A DNA stretch of 64,000 nucleotides from Chloroflexi bacterium GWB2_49_20 (GTDB lineage: Bacteria > Chloroflexota > Anaerolineae > Anaerolineales > Villigracilaceae): NCBI GenBank assembly GCA_001796335.1, contig MGMF01000001.1, positions 186,001 to 250,000 of the forward strand, given 5' to 3'. A program made the position numbers and the translations under genes. Below the pieces are notes generated by a model. It had not been told where the DNA came from. It made no database searches and saw only the letters and a program-made list of their open reading frames with translations. This document shows, one piece after another, positions 25,278-33,946 of this stretch. Within the stretch, counting starts at the first letter, position 1, and each line of letters begins with the position of its first letter.

Positions 25278-26255
25278 ATGCAGATCTTGGAATCGGGTAT
25301 TGGAGAACTGATCCAGCCGTTTGACATGGATGAGTTTCGGGAATGGAACCGCACCCGGAAAAGCCGCAAGCTGGTGGACAAGCGCATGAGCGAACAGGAG
25401 GCCGTCAGCAAGTTTGTATATGATGGCTGTTATATCGGCACCGAGTTGTACGGCACCGTGCGCGCCCCCATGAGCCTGGCACGCGAAGTGGTCCGCCAGA
25501 ACAAAAAAGACCTGCGCGTTTGCGGTCAGGGTGTCCTTGAACTGGACCTCTGGCTGGCAGCCGGTCTCATCAAGAAACTGGATATCACCTACATAGGCCT
25601 GGAGGTCTACGGTATTCCACCCAGCCTGAGACGCGCAGTTGAATCCGGGCAGGTCGAGACCTGTGTGGAATGGTCCAACGCCTCCATCACCTGGCGCATG
25701 AAAGCCGCTGCCATGGGGGTGCCCTTCCTGCCCACCCGCTCCATGCTCGGCACGGATATGCTCAAGTACAGCGCCGCCAAAGTGGTCGAAGATCCGTTCA
25801 CCGGCATCAAGGTGGCCCTGCTGCCCGCCCTGGTTCTGGATGTGGCTCTCATCCATGTCCAGCGCGCTGACATGTTCGGCAATTGCCAGATCGATGGCAT
25901 CACCGGTTTCGCTCTCGAGATGTCCCGCGCCTGCAAGCGCCTGATCATCAGCGCAGAAGAGATCATCCCCACCGAAGATATCCGCAAATATCCCGACCGT
26001 ACCGTCATCCCCTATTACCTGGTGGATGCCGTGGTGCATGCTCCCTTCGGCTCGTACCCCGGTGAGATGGCTTATATGTACGGGCGCGACGAAGCCGGTA
26101 TCAAGGAGTGGGTCGACATGAGCGCCACTGCCGAAGGCGCCAAAGAATACCTGGATAAATATGTATTTGGACTCAAAGATCACGCCGCCTACCTCGACCT
26201 GATTGGAAAAGATCGTCTCGAACAAGCCGTTGAAACCCGCGAAAGGAGGGAATGA
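25278..26255 (+). CDS. Class I CoA-transferase, alpha subunit (GctA-like)
   Basis: A 325-residue subunit of a family I CoA-transferase. Its length and sequence (DGCYIGTELYGTVRAPMSLA, then YIGLEVYGIPPSLRRAVESG) resemble glutaconate CoA-transferase alpha. These enzymes move CoA between carboxylic acids through a gamma-glutamyl-CoA intermediate on the beta subunit. I chose ATG 25278, with AGAGGAGATAAC directly before it; the upstream TTG at 25260 would include that site. The beta subunit gene overlaps the stop, so the two are co-produced. The acid substrate is not readable. Confidence 0.82.
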   Translation: MQILESGIGELIQPFDMDEFREWNRTRKSRKLVDKRMSEQEAVSKFVYDGCYIGTELYGTVRAPMSLAREVVRQNKKDLRVCGQGVLELDLWLAAGLIKKLDITYIGLEVYGIPPSLRRAVESGQVETCVEWSNASITWRMKAAAMGVPFLPTRSMLGTDMLKYSAAKVVEDPFTGIKVALLPALVLDVALIHVQRADMFGNCQIDGITGFALEMSRACKRLIISAEEIIPTEDIRKYPDRTVIPYYLVDAVVHAPFGSYPGEMAYMYGRDEAGIKEWVDMSATAEGAKEYLDKYVFGLKDHAAYLDLIGKDRLEQAVETRERRE

Positions 26256-27022
26256 TGAGCGAGCCGACCTACACCAGGACCGAATTGATGATCTGTGTGG
26301 CCGCCCGCCTGTTTGAGGATGGCGCCACCTGCTTTATCGGTACCGGCATCCCCATGCTGGCTGCCATGCTGGCTGCCAAGACCACTGCCCCCAACCTGGT
26401 GCCCGTTTTTGAATTCGGCGGCACCGGCGCCATCCTGGAAGAACTGCCGCGTGCCGTGGGTGAAGCCCGCACCTTTCACAAGGGCATCTCCGCCCTGGGC
26501 ATCTGTGACACCATGGAAACTGCCCAGCGTGGATTCATCGATTATGGCTTCCTGGGCGGCGCCCAGATCGACCCCTATGGCAACCTCAACAGCGTGGTAA
26601 TTGGCGACCACGATCATCCCAGGGTACGCCTGCCTGGCAGCGGCGGAGGCAACGATGTCGGCAGCTTTTGTTGGAAAACAATTGCCATCATGCAGCACGA
26701 TGCCCGTCGTTTCATCCCTAAAGTGGACTTCCTGACCACGCCCGGTTTCCTGACCGGCCCGGGGACGCGCCAGGCCGCCGGTCTGCCCCCCGGCACCGGT
26801 CCGGCTTATGTGGTCTCCACCCTGGCCCTGATGGATTACGAGCCAGCCTCCTGCCGCATGCGCCTCAAAGCCCTCTACCCCGGTGTGACTGTCGAAGCCG
26901 TTGTTGCCAGCACCAATTTTGAACTTGTCATGCCCACCCACGTCGAAGACATACCCGCCCCCGGCGCCGAAGAACTGCGTCTCCTGCGTGACGAGATCGA
27001 TCCGCTAAAATTTTATATATAA
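26252..27022 (+). CDS. Class I CoA-transferase, beta subunit (GctB-like)
   Basis: A 256-residue partner of the preceding gene. The N-terminal segment ATCFIGTGIPMLAAMLA is the GxGxPxxA-type CoA-transferase signature, and the candidate catalytic Glu lies in LVPVFEFGGTGAILEE near residue 55, as in GctB. The glycine-rich GSGGGNDVGSFCWKTI segment follows. Size agrees with GctB (about 266). The start overlaps the alpha stop (AATGATG). A role in amino-acid or aromatic-acid fermentation would fit the anaerobic setting but is inference. Confidence 0.82.
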   Translation: MMSEPTYTRTELMICVAARLFEDGATCFIGTGIPMLAAMLAAKTTAPNLVPVFEFGGTGAILEELPRAVGEARTFHKGISALGICDTMETAQRGFIDYGFLGGAQIDPYGNLNSVVIGDHDHPRVRLPGSGGGNDVGSFCWKTIAIMQHDARRFIPKVDFLTTPGFLTGPGTRQAAGLPPGTGPAYVVSTLALMDYEPASCRMRLKALYPGVTVEAVVASTNFELVMPTHVEDIPAPGAEELRLLRDEIDPLKFYI

Positions 27023-27094
27023 AGTAGGGGCTCAAGTTTTATACGCAACGTTTGGGCGATGCAAAGTCCCGGCCTCTTTTTCCGGGAAAGTAGT

Positions 27095-27206
27095 AGGAGG
27101 TTGCCCGCTAGGGGAGCGGGTCTGGAACCACCAAAGCCACCTTACAACACAGTGCAGCGTACCCGCCCGTAGGACACCCGATGGGTGCAGGGTGAAACCC
27201 AACAAT
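27095..27206 (+). repeat. Dispersed intergenic repeat R2, copy 1
   Basis: The sequence cgtacccgcccgtaggacac followed by ccgatgggtgcagggtgaaa and cccaacaat is shared almost exactly with 37951-38030 and 43570-43705. The left part aggttgcccgct...gggagcggg is shared with copy 3. Confidence 0.8.
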
Positions 27207-27220
27207 AGGAATGAGAAATC

Positions 27221-28135
27221 ATGGATGTCGTAACCGGTTCGTTTGGATACATCGGCAAATACATAACTCTACACTTGCTTGACCTCGGACGCGAAGTCCG
27301 CACCATCACAACCCACCCGACCAAACCGAACCCTTTTGGAGCCCGGGTACAGGCCTTCCCATACAGCTTTGAAGACCCCGCCAGCCTCATCCAAACTCTA
27401 ACCGGTGCAACCACGCTTTACAACACCTATTGGATCAGATTTGCATATGGCGGTCTGACTTATGAACAAGCCTTGAAGAATACACACACACTGTTTGAAT
27501 GTGCCAGGCAAGCTGGTGTTGGCAAGATCGTACACATCAGCGTCACCCAGGCTTCCATCAATTCAAATCTACCCTATTACAGTGGCAAGGGTTTCCAGGA
27601 AAAAATGCTTGCCGAAACGGGCATACCCCACGCCATCGTTCGCCCGACCCTTGTTTTTGGAAAAGAAGACATCCTGGTCAACAACATCGCCTGGATGATC
27701 CGCAGGTTTCCACTTTTCCCAATTTTCGGTTCCGGGGATTATCGTGTGCAGCCAATCTTCGTGGAAGACCTCGCCCAGATCGCAGTTGCACAGGCAAATG
27801 GAACCAATGGCTCTATAGTTGATGCGATCGGCCCTGAAACCTTTACTTTCAAAGAATTCCTTCAGCTTATCACCACCAGCTTGGGGCGCACAACCAAACT
27901 GATCCACATGCCCTCGCCAGTCGGGATCGCATTTGGAAAAATACTCGGCATGTTCCTTCGGGATGTGGTCCTCACAGAAAATGAGTTACGCGGGCTGATG
28001 CAGGAAATGCTCACCTCCACACAAATGCCCAATGGCCTCACCCGCTTCACCGATTGGTTGGAACAAAACAAAGACACCGTCGGCGCTTCCTATTCCTCTG
28101 AAATCGCCAGGCACTTTAATTGGTCAACCTCCTGA
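27221..28135 (+). CDS. NAD(P)-dependent atypical SDR / NmrA-like protein
   Basis: A 304-residue Rossmann-fold protein with TGSFGYIG (residues 5-12) as nucleotide-binding loop. It resembles NmrA/NDUFA9-like atypical short-chain dehydrogenases: IVHISVTQASINSNLPYYSG in place of the usual YxxxK region, then IVRPTLVFGKEDILVNNIAW and FVEDLAQIAV. A Tyr and Lys are present (YYSGKGFQEK), so catalysis is possible. The substrate is unknown. It is preceded by repeat R2 copy 1, whose end lies 14 nt before the start codon, so that repeat forms part of the 5' leader. Confidence 0.8.
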   Translation: MDVVTGSFGYIGKYITLHLLDLGREVRTITTHPTKPNPFGARVQAFPYSFEDPASLIQTLTGATTLYNTYWIRFAYGGLTYEQALKNTHTLFECARQAGVGKIVHISVTQASINSNLPYYSGKGFQEKMLAETGIPHAIVRPTLVFGKEDILVNNIAWMIRRFPLFPIFGSGDYRVQPIFVEDLAQIAVAQANGTNGSIVDAIGPETFTFKEFLQLITTSLGRTTKLIHMPSPVGIAFGKILGMFLRDVVLTENELRGLMQEMLTSTQMPNGLTRFTDWLEQNKDTVGASYSSEIARHFNWSTS

Positions 28136-28348
28136 ACAAGCGCTCACCGGAGGTGGACACCCAAAAATTTGAGCTTCCATTGTATAATCATGTCATACAC
28201 TTGATATTCACACGCGTTCACAGGAACGCATGGGCGCAATATTTGAAGACCTGTCCATGACATTCAACACAGAAAGCCAGCGCAATTCAACACCTTAAAA
28301 GCCCACGCCAGCCTGGTCAAGGATTTACGACCGAAAGCATCCAAAAAA

Positions 28349-29569
28349 ATGATCACTCTTCTCAAAGATAAACACATCCTTTTAGGTGTCTGCGGTTCCA
28401 TTGCTGCCTACAAAGCTGCTGACCTGGCCTCCAAATTAACCCAGGCTGGTGCACTGGTGGATGTGATCATCACACCCGCCGCCGAAAAATTCATCACACC
28501 GCTCACCTTTCAATCCGTCACCGGAAGAAAAGCCTATACCGAAGCCGATCTGTGGGGCGGTCAGGCTCATATCCTGCACGTCGGATTGAGCCATGCCACC
28601 GACCTTCTGGTGGTGGCTCCCTGCACGGCCAACACCCTCGCAAAAATGGCACATGGCTTGGCGGATAACCTGCTCACCATCACAGCCCTGGCAGCCCGCT
28701 GCCCAATTCTGATCGCTCCGGCCATGGACGTGGGCATGTATACGCACACCGCAACCCAGGAAAACGTGCGCATCCTCACCAGCCGCGGCGTCACCTTTGC
28801 CGGCCCGGACGAAGGTCGTATGGCCTCCGGGCTTATTGGCAAAGGTCGCATGCTCGAACCCGCTGATCTTTTCGGCCATATCCGGCTTATCCTGGGCAAA
28901 ACCGGCCGCCTGGCTGGCAAACATATCACTATTTCAGCTGGGGGCACCCAGGAACCCATCGACCCGGTGCGATTCATCAGCAACCGCTCTTCTGGCAAAC
29001 AGGGCTATGCCCTGGCCCAGGCCGCTCTTGACGCCGGGGCACAGGTCACCCTGGTCAGCGCCCCCACCGGGCTGGTGCCACCCGTTGGCGCAAGCTTCAT
29101 CCCAGTCAATACTGCCCGGGAAATGCTGGCATCTGTGCTGGCCGCTTCACACAACAGCCATGCACTTCTCATGGCTGCCGCCGTGGCCGATTTCAGCCCA
29201 AAAAACACCTCTGATCAAAAAATTAAAAAACGGGATGGTATCCCCACCATCGAGTTGGAAGCTGCACCAGACATCCTGGGAATTCTCAGCACCCCGGGCT
29301 ACACCCAACCCAAACCGAAAGTGATCGTAGGATTTGCCGCTGAAAGTAGGGATTTGTTGGAAAACGCCGCCGAAAAATTGAGAACGAAAAAAATGGATCT
29401 GATCGTTGCCAATGACATCTCGGCCTCCGATGCAGGTTTCGGCGTGGATACCAACCGGGTCACCTTGCTGCACGCAGATGGAAGCTCCGAAGACTTGCCA
29501 CTCCTGAGCAAAGTTGAAGTTTCCGAAACCATCATTGAACGCCTGGCAACTTTGCTGGAAAACAATTGA
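28349..29569 (+). CDS. coaBC: Bifunctional phosphopantothenoylcysteine decarboxylase / phosphopantothenate-cysteine ligase
   Basis: A 406-residue CoaBC, steps two and three of CoA synthesis from phosphopantothenate. The N-terminal flavin domain has GVCGSIAAYKAADLA, the active His in HILHVGLSHATDLLVVAPCT, and the PAMDVGMY segment. The C-terminal ligase domain starts at ISAGGTQEPIDPVRFISNRS and includes LMAAAVADFSP and KIKKRDG. Length equals the family. No clear ribosome-binding site precedes ATG 28349. The 213-nt gap upstream holds a TATAAT at 28183-28188 and nothing else I can identify. The stop overlaps the next gene (TTGA). Confidence 0.92.
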   Translation: MITLLKDKHILLGVCGSIAAYKAADLASKLTQAGALVDVIITPAAEKFITPLTFQSVTGRKAYTEADLWGGQAHILHVGLSHATDLLVVAPCTANTLAKMAHGLADNLLTITALAARCPILIAPAMDVGMYTHTATQENVRILTSRGVTFAGPDEGRMASGLIGKGRMLEPADLFGHIRLILGKTGRLAGKHITISAGGTQEPIDPVRFISNRSSGKQGYALAQAALDAGAQVTLVSAPTGLVPPVGASFIPVNTAREMLASVLAASHNSHALLMAAAVADFSPKNTSDQKIKKRDGIPTIELEAAPDILGILSTPGYTQPKPKVIVGFAAESRDLLENAAEKLRTKKMDLIVANDISASDAGFGVDTNRVTLLHADGSSEDLPLLSKVEVSETIIERLATLLENN

Positions 29570-30300
29570 CAAGAATTCTGGTATTCTCTGATGTACATGC
29601 CAACCTGGCCGCCCTGGAAGCGGTTCTGGCAGATGCCGGAACGGTGGACGAAACCTGGTGCTTGGGCGACGTGGTTGGCTATGGGCCGGATCCAAATGAG
29701 TGCATTAACATCATAAGCAACTTGCCCAACCTCACCTGCCTGATGGGCAATCACGATCTGGCTGCCATCGGCGATATGCTGCTGGATGGTTTTAATAACG
29801 ATGCCCGCAAATCGTTACTCTGGCAAAAGGAAACACTTTCTGAGGAAAGTTTGGAATTTTTGCGGGCTCTTCCCAGGGACATGCAGGTCTGTGGGCAGGT
29901 ATCCCTGGCACATGGCAGTCCGCGTGATCCCATCTGGGAATACGTTCTGAATACTTTGGTTGCCTTAAACAACCTGGATTATTTCCAAACTCCTTGGTGC
30001 TGTGTAGGTCATTCACATTTTCAGGCCATCTTTCAATATCGTCCAAAAGAGCAACAGATCAGTATTGAGATCCCGGAACCCGGTCATGCATATAACCTGG
30101 TAGATCGTGCCATCCTGAATCCCGGATCGGTCGGGCAGCCGCGTGACCGCGACACCCGTGCAGCCTATGCCATCTACGAACCCGAAGCGAACACCTGGCA
30201 GCCAAAGCGAGTCAGATACGATTTTCGTGAGGTGCAAGACCGCATCCTCAAAGCCGGTCTGCCGCTCCGACACGCCGAACGTTTGAGTGGTGGTTGGTAG
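29566..30300 (+). CDS. Calcineurin-like metallophosphoesterase (YfcE/ApaH-type)
   Basis: A 244-residue binuclear-metal phosphoesterase. Metal-binding motifs are intact: FSDVHANLAALEAVL (D-x-H), CLGDVVGYGPDPNECI (GDxxGYG), LMGNHDLAA (GNHD), SLAHGSPRD and the GHSHFQAIF (GHTH-like). It lacks a membrane anchor and is cytoplasmic; the substrate may be a phosphodiester or a phosphoprotein. The start is TTG 29566, overlapping the coaBC stop as TTGA, so the two are coupled. Confidence 0.85.
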   Translation: MTRILVFSDVHANLAALEAVLADAGTVDETWCLGDVVGYGPDPNECINIISNLPNLTCLMGNHDLAAIGDMLLDGFNNDARKSLLWQKETLSEESLEFLRALPRDMQVCGQVSLAHGSPRDPIWEYVLNTLVALNNLDYFQTPWCCVGHSHFQAIFQYRPKEQQISIEIPEPGHAYNLVDRAILNPGSVGQPRDRDTRAAYAIYEPEANTWQPKRVRYDFREVQDRILKAGLPLRHAERLSGGW

Positions 30301-30388
30301 AAGTTTACTGCCCAAAACGGGAACAAATAACAGCAACAGGGCGTCTTTTGAAGGAATACAGCCCTATTCTCTCCAAGGAGGAGACCAA

Positions 30389-31327
30389 ATGAAAAAGCGT
30401 ATCTTATTTGTTCTAATGATTGCCGCCCTGATATTGTCTGCCTGTGCATCCAAGACGGCCTCAACTGACCAGTATTTATCCTACCCTGAATCACCCCCCA
30501 TGGCAGGAGGTGTGGCGCCCTCACCTGTTGACGGGGAAGCCATGCCATCCTCTGATGATATGAACCGAAATACCGTCAAGACGGATGCCAGCAATGCACA
30601 GCTCCAGGAACGCCTGGTCATTCAGAACGCCGACCTGACCATCGTGGTGCCGGACCCGCAGAAAAAACTGGCCGCCATCAGCGCCATGGCCGGTGAGATG
30701 GGGGGGTTTGTGGTTACCTCCAACATTTACCAGAATTATTTGTCCGATGGTAAACCCGTCCCCGAAGGCAGCATCACCATACGCATCCCTGCTGAAAAAC
30801 TGGACAGTGCCCTCAATCAGATCAAATCCGATGCAGTCGAAGTGCGTACTGAAAATCGCAGCGGGCAGGATGTCACCCAGGATTATATCGACCTGAACTC
30901 CCAATTACACTCCCTGCAAGCCGCTGCCGATCAGTTGACCAAGATCATGCAAAGTGCCGAAAAGACCGAGGATGTTCTCAACGTCTTCTCACAGCTCCAA
31001 TCCTACAATCAGCAGATCGAAATGATCAAAGGCCAGATCCAATACTACGAACAGGCCTCTGATCTTTCTGCCATCAGCATCACCCTGATCGCTGAAGAAA
31101 CCATCCAGCCCATCGAGATCGGCGGCTGGAAACCCCAGGGCGTAGCCCGTGACGCCATCCAGACCCTCATCCGCTTCTGGCAGGGATTTGTAGACTTTAT
31201 GATCAACTTCTTCCTGCTGGTCTTGCCAGTCCTGATCACCATCCTGCTGCCCTTCTTCCTGGTCTTCCTGGTCGTGCGAGCCATCTTCCGCCGCCGCCGC
31301 ACCAAGAAAACCCCACCGGCTGCCTGA
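30389..31327 (+). CDS. DUF4349 lipoprotein
   Basis: A 312-residue lipoprotein. The signal peptide has lipobox LSAC with Cys19. A short low-complexity linker leads to the DUF4349 domain: QNADLTIVVPDPQKKLAAIS, GGFVVTSNIYQ, the pattern GSITIRIPAEKLDSALNQIK, and a long coiled coil around residues 185-240. A C-terminal transmembrane helix (near 270-300) and a basic tail follow. It probably spans the envelope side of the membrane; the function is unknown. The ATG at 30389 is set by AAGGAGGAGACCAA. Confidence 0.85.
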   Translation: MKKRILFVLMIAALILSACASKTASTDQYLSYPESPPMAGGVAPSPVDGEAMPSSDDMNRNTVKTDASNAQLQERLVIQNADLTIVVPDPQKKLAAISAMAGEMGGFVVTSNIYQNYLSDGKPVPEGSITIRIPAEKLDSALNQIKSDAVEVRTENRSGQDVTQDYIDLNSQLHSLQAAADQLTKIMQSAEKTEDVLNVFSQLQSYNQQIEMIKGQIQYYEQASDLSAISITLIAEETIQPIEIGGWKPQGVARDAIQTLIRFWQGFVDFMINFFLLVLPVLITILLPFFLVFLVVRAIFRRRRTKKTPPAA

Positions 31328-31367
31328 TAGATCCATCGCAGCCTGCTCATTCATGTAATCCTACCCT

Positions 31368-31397
31368 CAGGGACGGTCCTCAACCGTCCCTGATTTT
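31368..31397 (+). terminator. Rho-independent terminator after DUF4349 gene
   Basis: The arms tcagggacggt (31368-31378) and accgtccctga (31383-31393) are followed by a short T-run. Confidence 0.75.
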
Positions 31398-31445
31398 CCC
31401 ATTTTCCCAACACAGCGAAATTCAACACCCCCATTAAACAGCCTG

Positions 31446-31451
31446 TATAAT
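31446..31451 (+). promoter_or_regulatory. -10 element implying leaderless rsmG mRNA
   Basis: A perfect TATAAT ends 7 nt before the ATG at 31459. The run of G between them is too close to serve as a Shine-Dalgarno. Confidence 0.5.
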
Positions 31452-31458
31452 ATAGGGG

Positions 31459-32175
31459 ATGGAAAAATTAACGTACGAGGCACTCACACTCTTTGGCATT
31501 CACCTTAACAAAAGGCAGATCGCCTCCCTGGAGATATACACCCGCGAACTGCTGGACTGGAACCGGAAATTTAACCTGACAGCCATCCGTGAAGAGGCAG
31601 GCATCCGCACCAAGCATTTTCTGGATTCGTTCTCATGTGTTTTGGCCTGGAAAAACAGCCCCCCATCCCGTCTGATCGACATCGGCACCGGGGCCGGCTT
31701 TCCAGGATTACCGCTCAAGATCCTGTATCCCCATTTGAAATTAACCCTGGTTGAATCGGTAGGCAAGAAAGCCAATTTCTGCAACCATGTCGTCGAGACA
31801 CTCAAGTTATCGGATGTTGAAGTGCTGCAACTGCGCGCCGAGGATGTGGGTCAACTGGTCTCTCACCGTGAAAAATATGATTGGGCCGTGGCGCGCGCTG
31901 TGGCAAACCTGCCTGTCCTGGCGGAATATTTATTGCCCCTGGTGCAGGTGGGGGGAACCATGCTCGCCCAAAAAGGGGAAAGCGGACCGGCTGAGGCGCA
32001 CGGTGCTGAGAAAGTCATCAAATTGCTGGGGGGGCACATCCGCCAGCTAGTGCCGGTCACCCTGCCCGGTGTGGTCGAGGAACGTTACCTGGTGCTGGTG
32101 GACAAAGTGGCCGCCACTCCGCCGGGCTATCCCCGCAAAGCGGGTATACCGGCCAAAAACCCCCTGAAAAAGTAA
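31459..32175 (+). CDS. rsmG: 16S rRNA (guanine-N7) methyltransferase RsmG
   Basis: A 238-residue SAM-dependent enzyme that methylates G527 of 16S rRNA. An N-terminal helical part contains LLDWNRKFNLTAIREEAGIR with the conserved KxNLTAI-like element. The SAM-binding loop is LIDIGTGAGFPGLPLKIL near residue 74, followed by TLVESVGKKANFC. Length equals the family. Transcription is probably leaderless. It is the last backbone gene before the AT-rich island. Confidence 0.92.
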   Translation: MEKLTYEALTLFGIHLNKRQIASLEIYTRELLDWNRKFNLTAIREEAGIRTKHFLDSFSCVLAWKNSPPSRLIDIGTGAGFPGLPLKILYPHLKLTLVESVGKKANFCNHVVETLKLSDVEVLQLRAEDVGQLVSHREKYDWAVARAVANLPVLAEYLLPLVQVGGTMLAQKGESGPAEAHGAEKVIKLLGGHIRQLVPVTLPGVVEERYLVLVDKVAATPPGYPRKAGIPAKNPLKK

Positions 32176-32195
32176 ATATATTTCGCCCACCTATA

Positions 32196-32262
32196 TTGTC
32201 ACTCTCCCGAAGGACACCGGGACGGTGTGAGGAGCATCTTTTCGCGACCGAAGAGTCCCCTC
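32196..32262 (+). repeat. Repeat R3 fragment
   Basis: The text gtcactctcccgaaggacac then cgggacggtg...cgaccgaagagtcccct matches the R3 copies near 10321 and 57248. It marks the left edge of the AT-rich island. Confidence 0.55.
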
Positions 32263-32415
32263 AATTGCCTGCATACAAATGGGTAATTATTTGCTACAAT
32301 AATGATACGAATGGGTTTGCCAGGAGCGATTGGTAAAGGATTACAATACACAATCCAAGCCTTAAGATGCCTGGGGTAGTTTATTAGAAGATTTCTATTA
32401 TTCATGGAGGGAATA

Positions 32416-32481
32416 ATGAAACATACTTTGGTTATTTTTTTAATCCTTACACTATCAGCGTACGTGGGAGCTGGTAATTGA
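32416..32481 (+). CDS. 21-codon signal-peptide-like ORF, possible gene remnant
   Basis: A short frame behind a good site (GGAGGGAATA) encodes a basic-hydrophobic peptide resembling a signal sequence (MKHTLVIFLILTLSAYVGAG plus one residue). It stops just where the unexplained motif at 32487 begins. It may be the cut-off start of an exported protein, or a genuine small membrane peptide. Confidence 0.3.
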   Translation: MKHTLVIFLILTLSAYVGAGN

Positions 32482-32486
32482 TATCA

Positions 32487-32550
32487 AGCGTGCAAGTCCC
32501 ATCGAATGAAGTCCATCCGTGCAGGGTTGGTGTCCCAACAGCAGGTGGTT
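32487..32550 (+). other. Unexplained structured motif, copy 1
   Basis: aagcgtgcaag, then tgaagtccatc and ggttggtgtcccaac form a pattern partly shared with 33841-33912: aagcgt, tgaagtccatc, ttggt and ..acaac in the same order. It contains the short hairpin gttggtgtcccaac. It lies between two genes of the AT-rich island; an RNA element or the trace of a mobile element are both possible. Confidence 0.35.
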
Positions 32551-32636
32551 GTGTGGCAATCCATAAGGCCTTATGCTTCTCAAGTAAGGGATAGTTATGC
32601 GGCTATATAGTAAGATATGAAATTGAGTAGCAGATT

Positions 32637-33134
32637 ATGTTTGTAGATTTTGACCTTGATCTCTTGAAGCAACTCGTTCGTATTATCGATCAACATCTTG
32701 ACATAATGTGTCAAAAAGCGACACAGGAAGATGATCTTGATAGTTTTGGATATTTCGATAGCGCAGAACACATCACTGGTTTAGGGTTTGTTGCCTGCCA
32801 AACTTATATGTCTTCAGTTTACGGTTACCTGAGAATTGAAAAGCAGAAGGCTTTACCCATTGGACCATTTCATTCAAGTGGACAATCAATAGTGCAGATT
32901 ATCAATAATGCAGCAAATTACTGGAAACACAATAGCGAATGGTCTCTTGAAAAAACCGACAAACAAAGGAAATACATAGAGGAAACTTTCGAAATGGTAG
33001 GGTTTCCAGTAAACACTGATTTTCCTCTTTGTGGCGTGTTAACCGAAATCACATTTCCTGAACGTGCCGCTTTCGAACCGATTATCTCCATCCTGGAATT
33101 ATGGAGAGACGAGTTACGAAAAACTGTTGCTTAA
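32637..33134 (+). CDS. Hypothetical protein, unknown family
   Basis: A 165-residue soluble protein with no recognisable motif or signal. It is acidic, with a predicted helical N-terminus (LDLLKQLVRIIDQHLDIMCQ), a central ANYWKHNSEW segment and a helical C-terminus. The 'waiting partner, helical, YWKHxxEW' look recalls small proteins of defence islands, but I cannot name a family. It is the first of four genes in the AT-rich island and clearly differs in base use from rsmG upstream. No strong ribosome-binding site is visible. Confidence 0.6.
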   Translation: MFVDFDLDLLKQLVRIIDQHLDIMCQKATQEDDLDSFGYFDSAEHITGLGFVACQTYMSSVYGYLRIEKQKALPIGPFHSSGQSIVQIINNAANYWKHNSEWSLEKTDKQRKYIEETFEMVGFPVNTDFPLCGVLTEITFPERAAFEPIISILELWRDELRKTVA

Positions 33135-33309
33135 CACCAGCTTTAGAGAATCCCGTTAAGTACGCAGTGGAGGCAGCCAGCTTGTCACTTGTTTGCAGAT
33201 GCCATCGAAGGGAAGTCTTTCGTCTGTGAGGCAATGGGTGATAGAAGTCGTGAGAATGTAAATTGACAACCGAGTACAAAGTTAAACGAAATATTTCAAG
33301 GAGGATGTT

Positions 33310-33819
33310 ATGGAGCTCACAAAGAAAGACCGTCTAATGCTTATAAACCAATATGAAATACTCAAGGTATTGGATAATGATAACAAAAAATTTTATGATG
33401 AATTAATTGAAATATTGAAAAACGGCTTCGAAATGTTCTATTCTAATATAGTTGAATGGCTGTCTGAAGATATGTCACATGACGCTGGACAACTTGTTCT
33501 TGATATACTTTCCATTTATCGAGGTATCGAAACCTATAAAAGAAATAATCCTAGTGATGATGAAATAGCAAATCATTACTGGGGTTATTTTAAAGGGTTT
33601 GATGGAAATAATGAATATGCTTATAGAAATTTCACGTTATTCTTAATCGAGATTCAAGAAAAATTTACAGAACAGAATATATACAAAGCCAAAACCGATT
33701 CATTCAATTCACATGGAATAACATTAGATAAGTACAAAAACATGATCGAGCAATGGAATAATATAGAAAAGGATATTTCTACTCGTGAAAATATTCTATC
33801 TATTCTCGAAGCAGGATGA
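33310..33819 (+). CDS. YfbU family protein
   Basis: A 169-residue protein matching the YfbU family along its length. It shares the start LTKKDRLMLINQYEILKVLD, the middle FKGFDGNNEYAYRNFTLFLI, and the end DSFNSHGITLDKYKNMIEQW with E. coli YfbU. YfbU has been linked to cell death in E. coli, but its biochemical activity is not known. Genes of this family recur in defence and mobile islands, which fits here. The ATG follows CAAGGAGGATGTT, an excellent ribosome-binding site. It lies 127 nt before the ATPase-nuclease gene and may belong to that system or be an independent passenger. Confidence 0.8.
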   Translation: MELTKKDRLMLINQYEILKVLDNDNKKFYDELIEILKNGFEMFYSNIVEWLSEDMSHDAGQLVLDILSIYRGIETYKRNNPSDDEIANHYWGYFKGFDGNNEYAYRNFTLFLIEIQEKFTEQNIYKAKTDSFNSHGITLDKYKNMIEQWNNIEKDISTRENILSILEAG

Positions 33820-33840
33820 GTAATCAGCAAACTACACAAG

Positions 33841-33912
33841 CGTAAACTAACTGATGAAGTCCATCGGGGGGGATTGGTACTCCTGAGGGAGGTACACAAC
33901 AGGTTAGTTCGA
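33841..33912 (+). other. Unexplained structured motif, copy 2
   Basis: aactaac (33845-33851) can pair with gttagtt (33903-33909), enclosing an inner hairpin ctcctgagggag. The interior shares tgaagtccatc and ttggt with the motif at 32487-32550. It lies directly upstream of the ATPase-nuclease gene and could be a structured leader RNA. Confidence 0.35.
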
Positions 33913-33946
33913 ACCTTATAGTGCCTACATAATGAAGGACAAAACC

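Noticed and set aside
28229-28297. 22-codon ORF upstream of coaBC
   Set aside because: It has a weak AGGAA site but no similarity or conserved feature, and it does not join the coaBC frame.
33895-33915. tRNA T-arm-like ggttagttcgaacc
   Set aside because: No acceptor, D or anticodon arms can be built around it; it is part of the unexplained motif.
33932-33946. Upstream start for the ATPase-nuclease gene
   Set aside because: The in-frame ATG at 33947 has AAGGAC at the right distance, while 33932 would include that site.
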